Source: Panorpa germanica
Lineage: Eukaryota; Arthropoda; Insecta; Mecoptera; Panorpidae
Reading direction: 5' to 3'
DNA length: 64,000 nucleotides
Assembly: GCA_963678705.1 (NCBI GenBank)
Contig: CAVMBN010000098.1
Coordinates: forward strand, 88,465-152,464
The position numbers and the translations under genes were made by a program. Below, piece after piece: positions 63,501 to 64,000 of this stretch; within the stretch, counting starts at the first letter, position 1; each line of letters opens with the position of its first letter. The notes under the pieces are model-generated. The model searched no databases. It saw only the letters and a list, made by a program, of their open reading frames with translations, and had not been told where the DNA came from.

Positions 63501-64000
63501 ACTTATAAATAATAGAGGTTAACAATAAATAATGTATGTATATATATTATACATATAGAGGTTAACAATAAATAATGTATCCTATATTATTATGTCCCAG
63601 GTGTATATTTATGATCTTTTGATCTTATATTCTTATATGTTTGGTTCGAATTTTGTATGGCATCTCGAAAACGGCTCCAGGGAAGTTTTTAAAAATTTCC
63701 TATTTCGTAGAGAAAAAAATTCTAAGACTTTTGGCGTCCTCGGATTTTTCCCTGAATTTCCTGGAAACCCGTAATTTTGGAAAAACTGGAAAAAAAGTGA
63801 ACCCTTTTTTGCTGTATTACTTTTAATTCGTAAAAGATAGAAAGTTGAAATTTTGCATGTGTTTTAAGGTATTCAATGCTGACATTTCTCAAAAATTAGA
63901 AATTCAAAAAGTGAAAAAAGGGGGGTTGAAGAAATTCGGGGGCCCGGTAGGGAACTTTAGAGAAAGTTCATATTTTGGATTCTAGAATAATTAAGTATAT
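63501..64000. other. Unassigned AT-rich end of window
   Basis: A ~35-bp unit (AGAGGTTAACAATAAATAATGTAT) is repeated near 63514 and 63557. The last 350 bases (with GGGGGGTTGAAG and GGGGGCCCGG spots near 63922-63945) resemble the style of a DNA-transposon inverted repeat but have no partner in the window. The two overlapping 60-codon frames are not supported. Confidence 0.4.

Noticed and set aside
63592-63826. Two overlapping 60-codon frames near the window end
   Set aside because: AT-rich, overlapping, no conserved feature.

Overview
The window is AT-rich arthropod (most likely insect) genomic DNA made almost wholly of nested mobile elements and satellite. The evidence is two Polinton/Maverick elements with insect-type capsid, packaging and protease genes, a Ty3/gypsy LTR retrotransposon, a decayed Helitron, a tRNA-derived SINE and a satellite derived from an R1-like non-LTR reverse transcriptase. 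Spliceosomal introns and the absence of bacterial signals confirm a eukaryote. The insect order cannot be fixed from the sequence. No ordinary host gene is recognised.

Layout. 1-18442: tandem array of ~1,586-bp monomers, each carrying two fused, decayed reverse transcriptase segments on the minus strand. It is interrupted at 3536-6622 by a 3,087-bp foldback DNA element (TIRs of ~735-745 bp, CAA target duplication) that encodes an internally deleted PIN/FEN-like plus CXC-domain protein. 18443-34510: Polinton E1, all core genes open. 34514-50597: Polinton E2, same orientation, joined to E1 head-to-tail through only 3 bp; its DNA polymerase has two nonsense codons. 50598-50773: an eroded further Polinton end. 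51037-59106: Ty3/gypsy element with 694-bp LTRs, a captured TARG1-like macrodomain and a broken pol. 59107-63500: two direct-repeat blocks flanking a Helitron remnant (59884 to about 62745) that itself holds a SINE. 63500-64000: AT-rich DNA of unknown origin.

How the Polinton genes fit together. PolB copies the element, the chromodomain integrase inserts it, and the FtsK/HerA ATPase, PLA2-like membrane protein, adenain-like protease, penton-like and double jelly-roll capsid proteins are a virion morphogenesis set. The protease has no AUG at its conserved N-terminus and lies in the -1 frame behind the PLA2-like gene, with a canonical A_AAA_AAC slippery heptamer in the overlap. A 48-codon gene sits between the two capsid genes, overlapping both through TAATG and ATGA, and shows mainly synonymous change between copies. 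The right-hand end carries intron-containing accessory genes that differ between E1 and E2.

Most notable: the E1-E2 tandem junction; about 21% amino-acid divergence confined to the major capsid protein while the rest differ by roughly 0-4%; the predicted PLA2-protease frameshift; an intron-bearing paralogous accessory gene pair; the PIN-CXC foldback element; and the macrodomain-bearing gypsy with a U_UUA_AAC gag-pol frameshift site. Divergence figures are hand counts; family calls rest on motif recognition, not searches.
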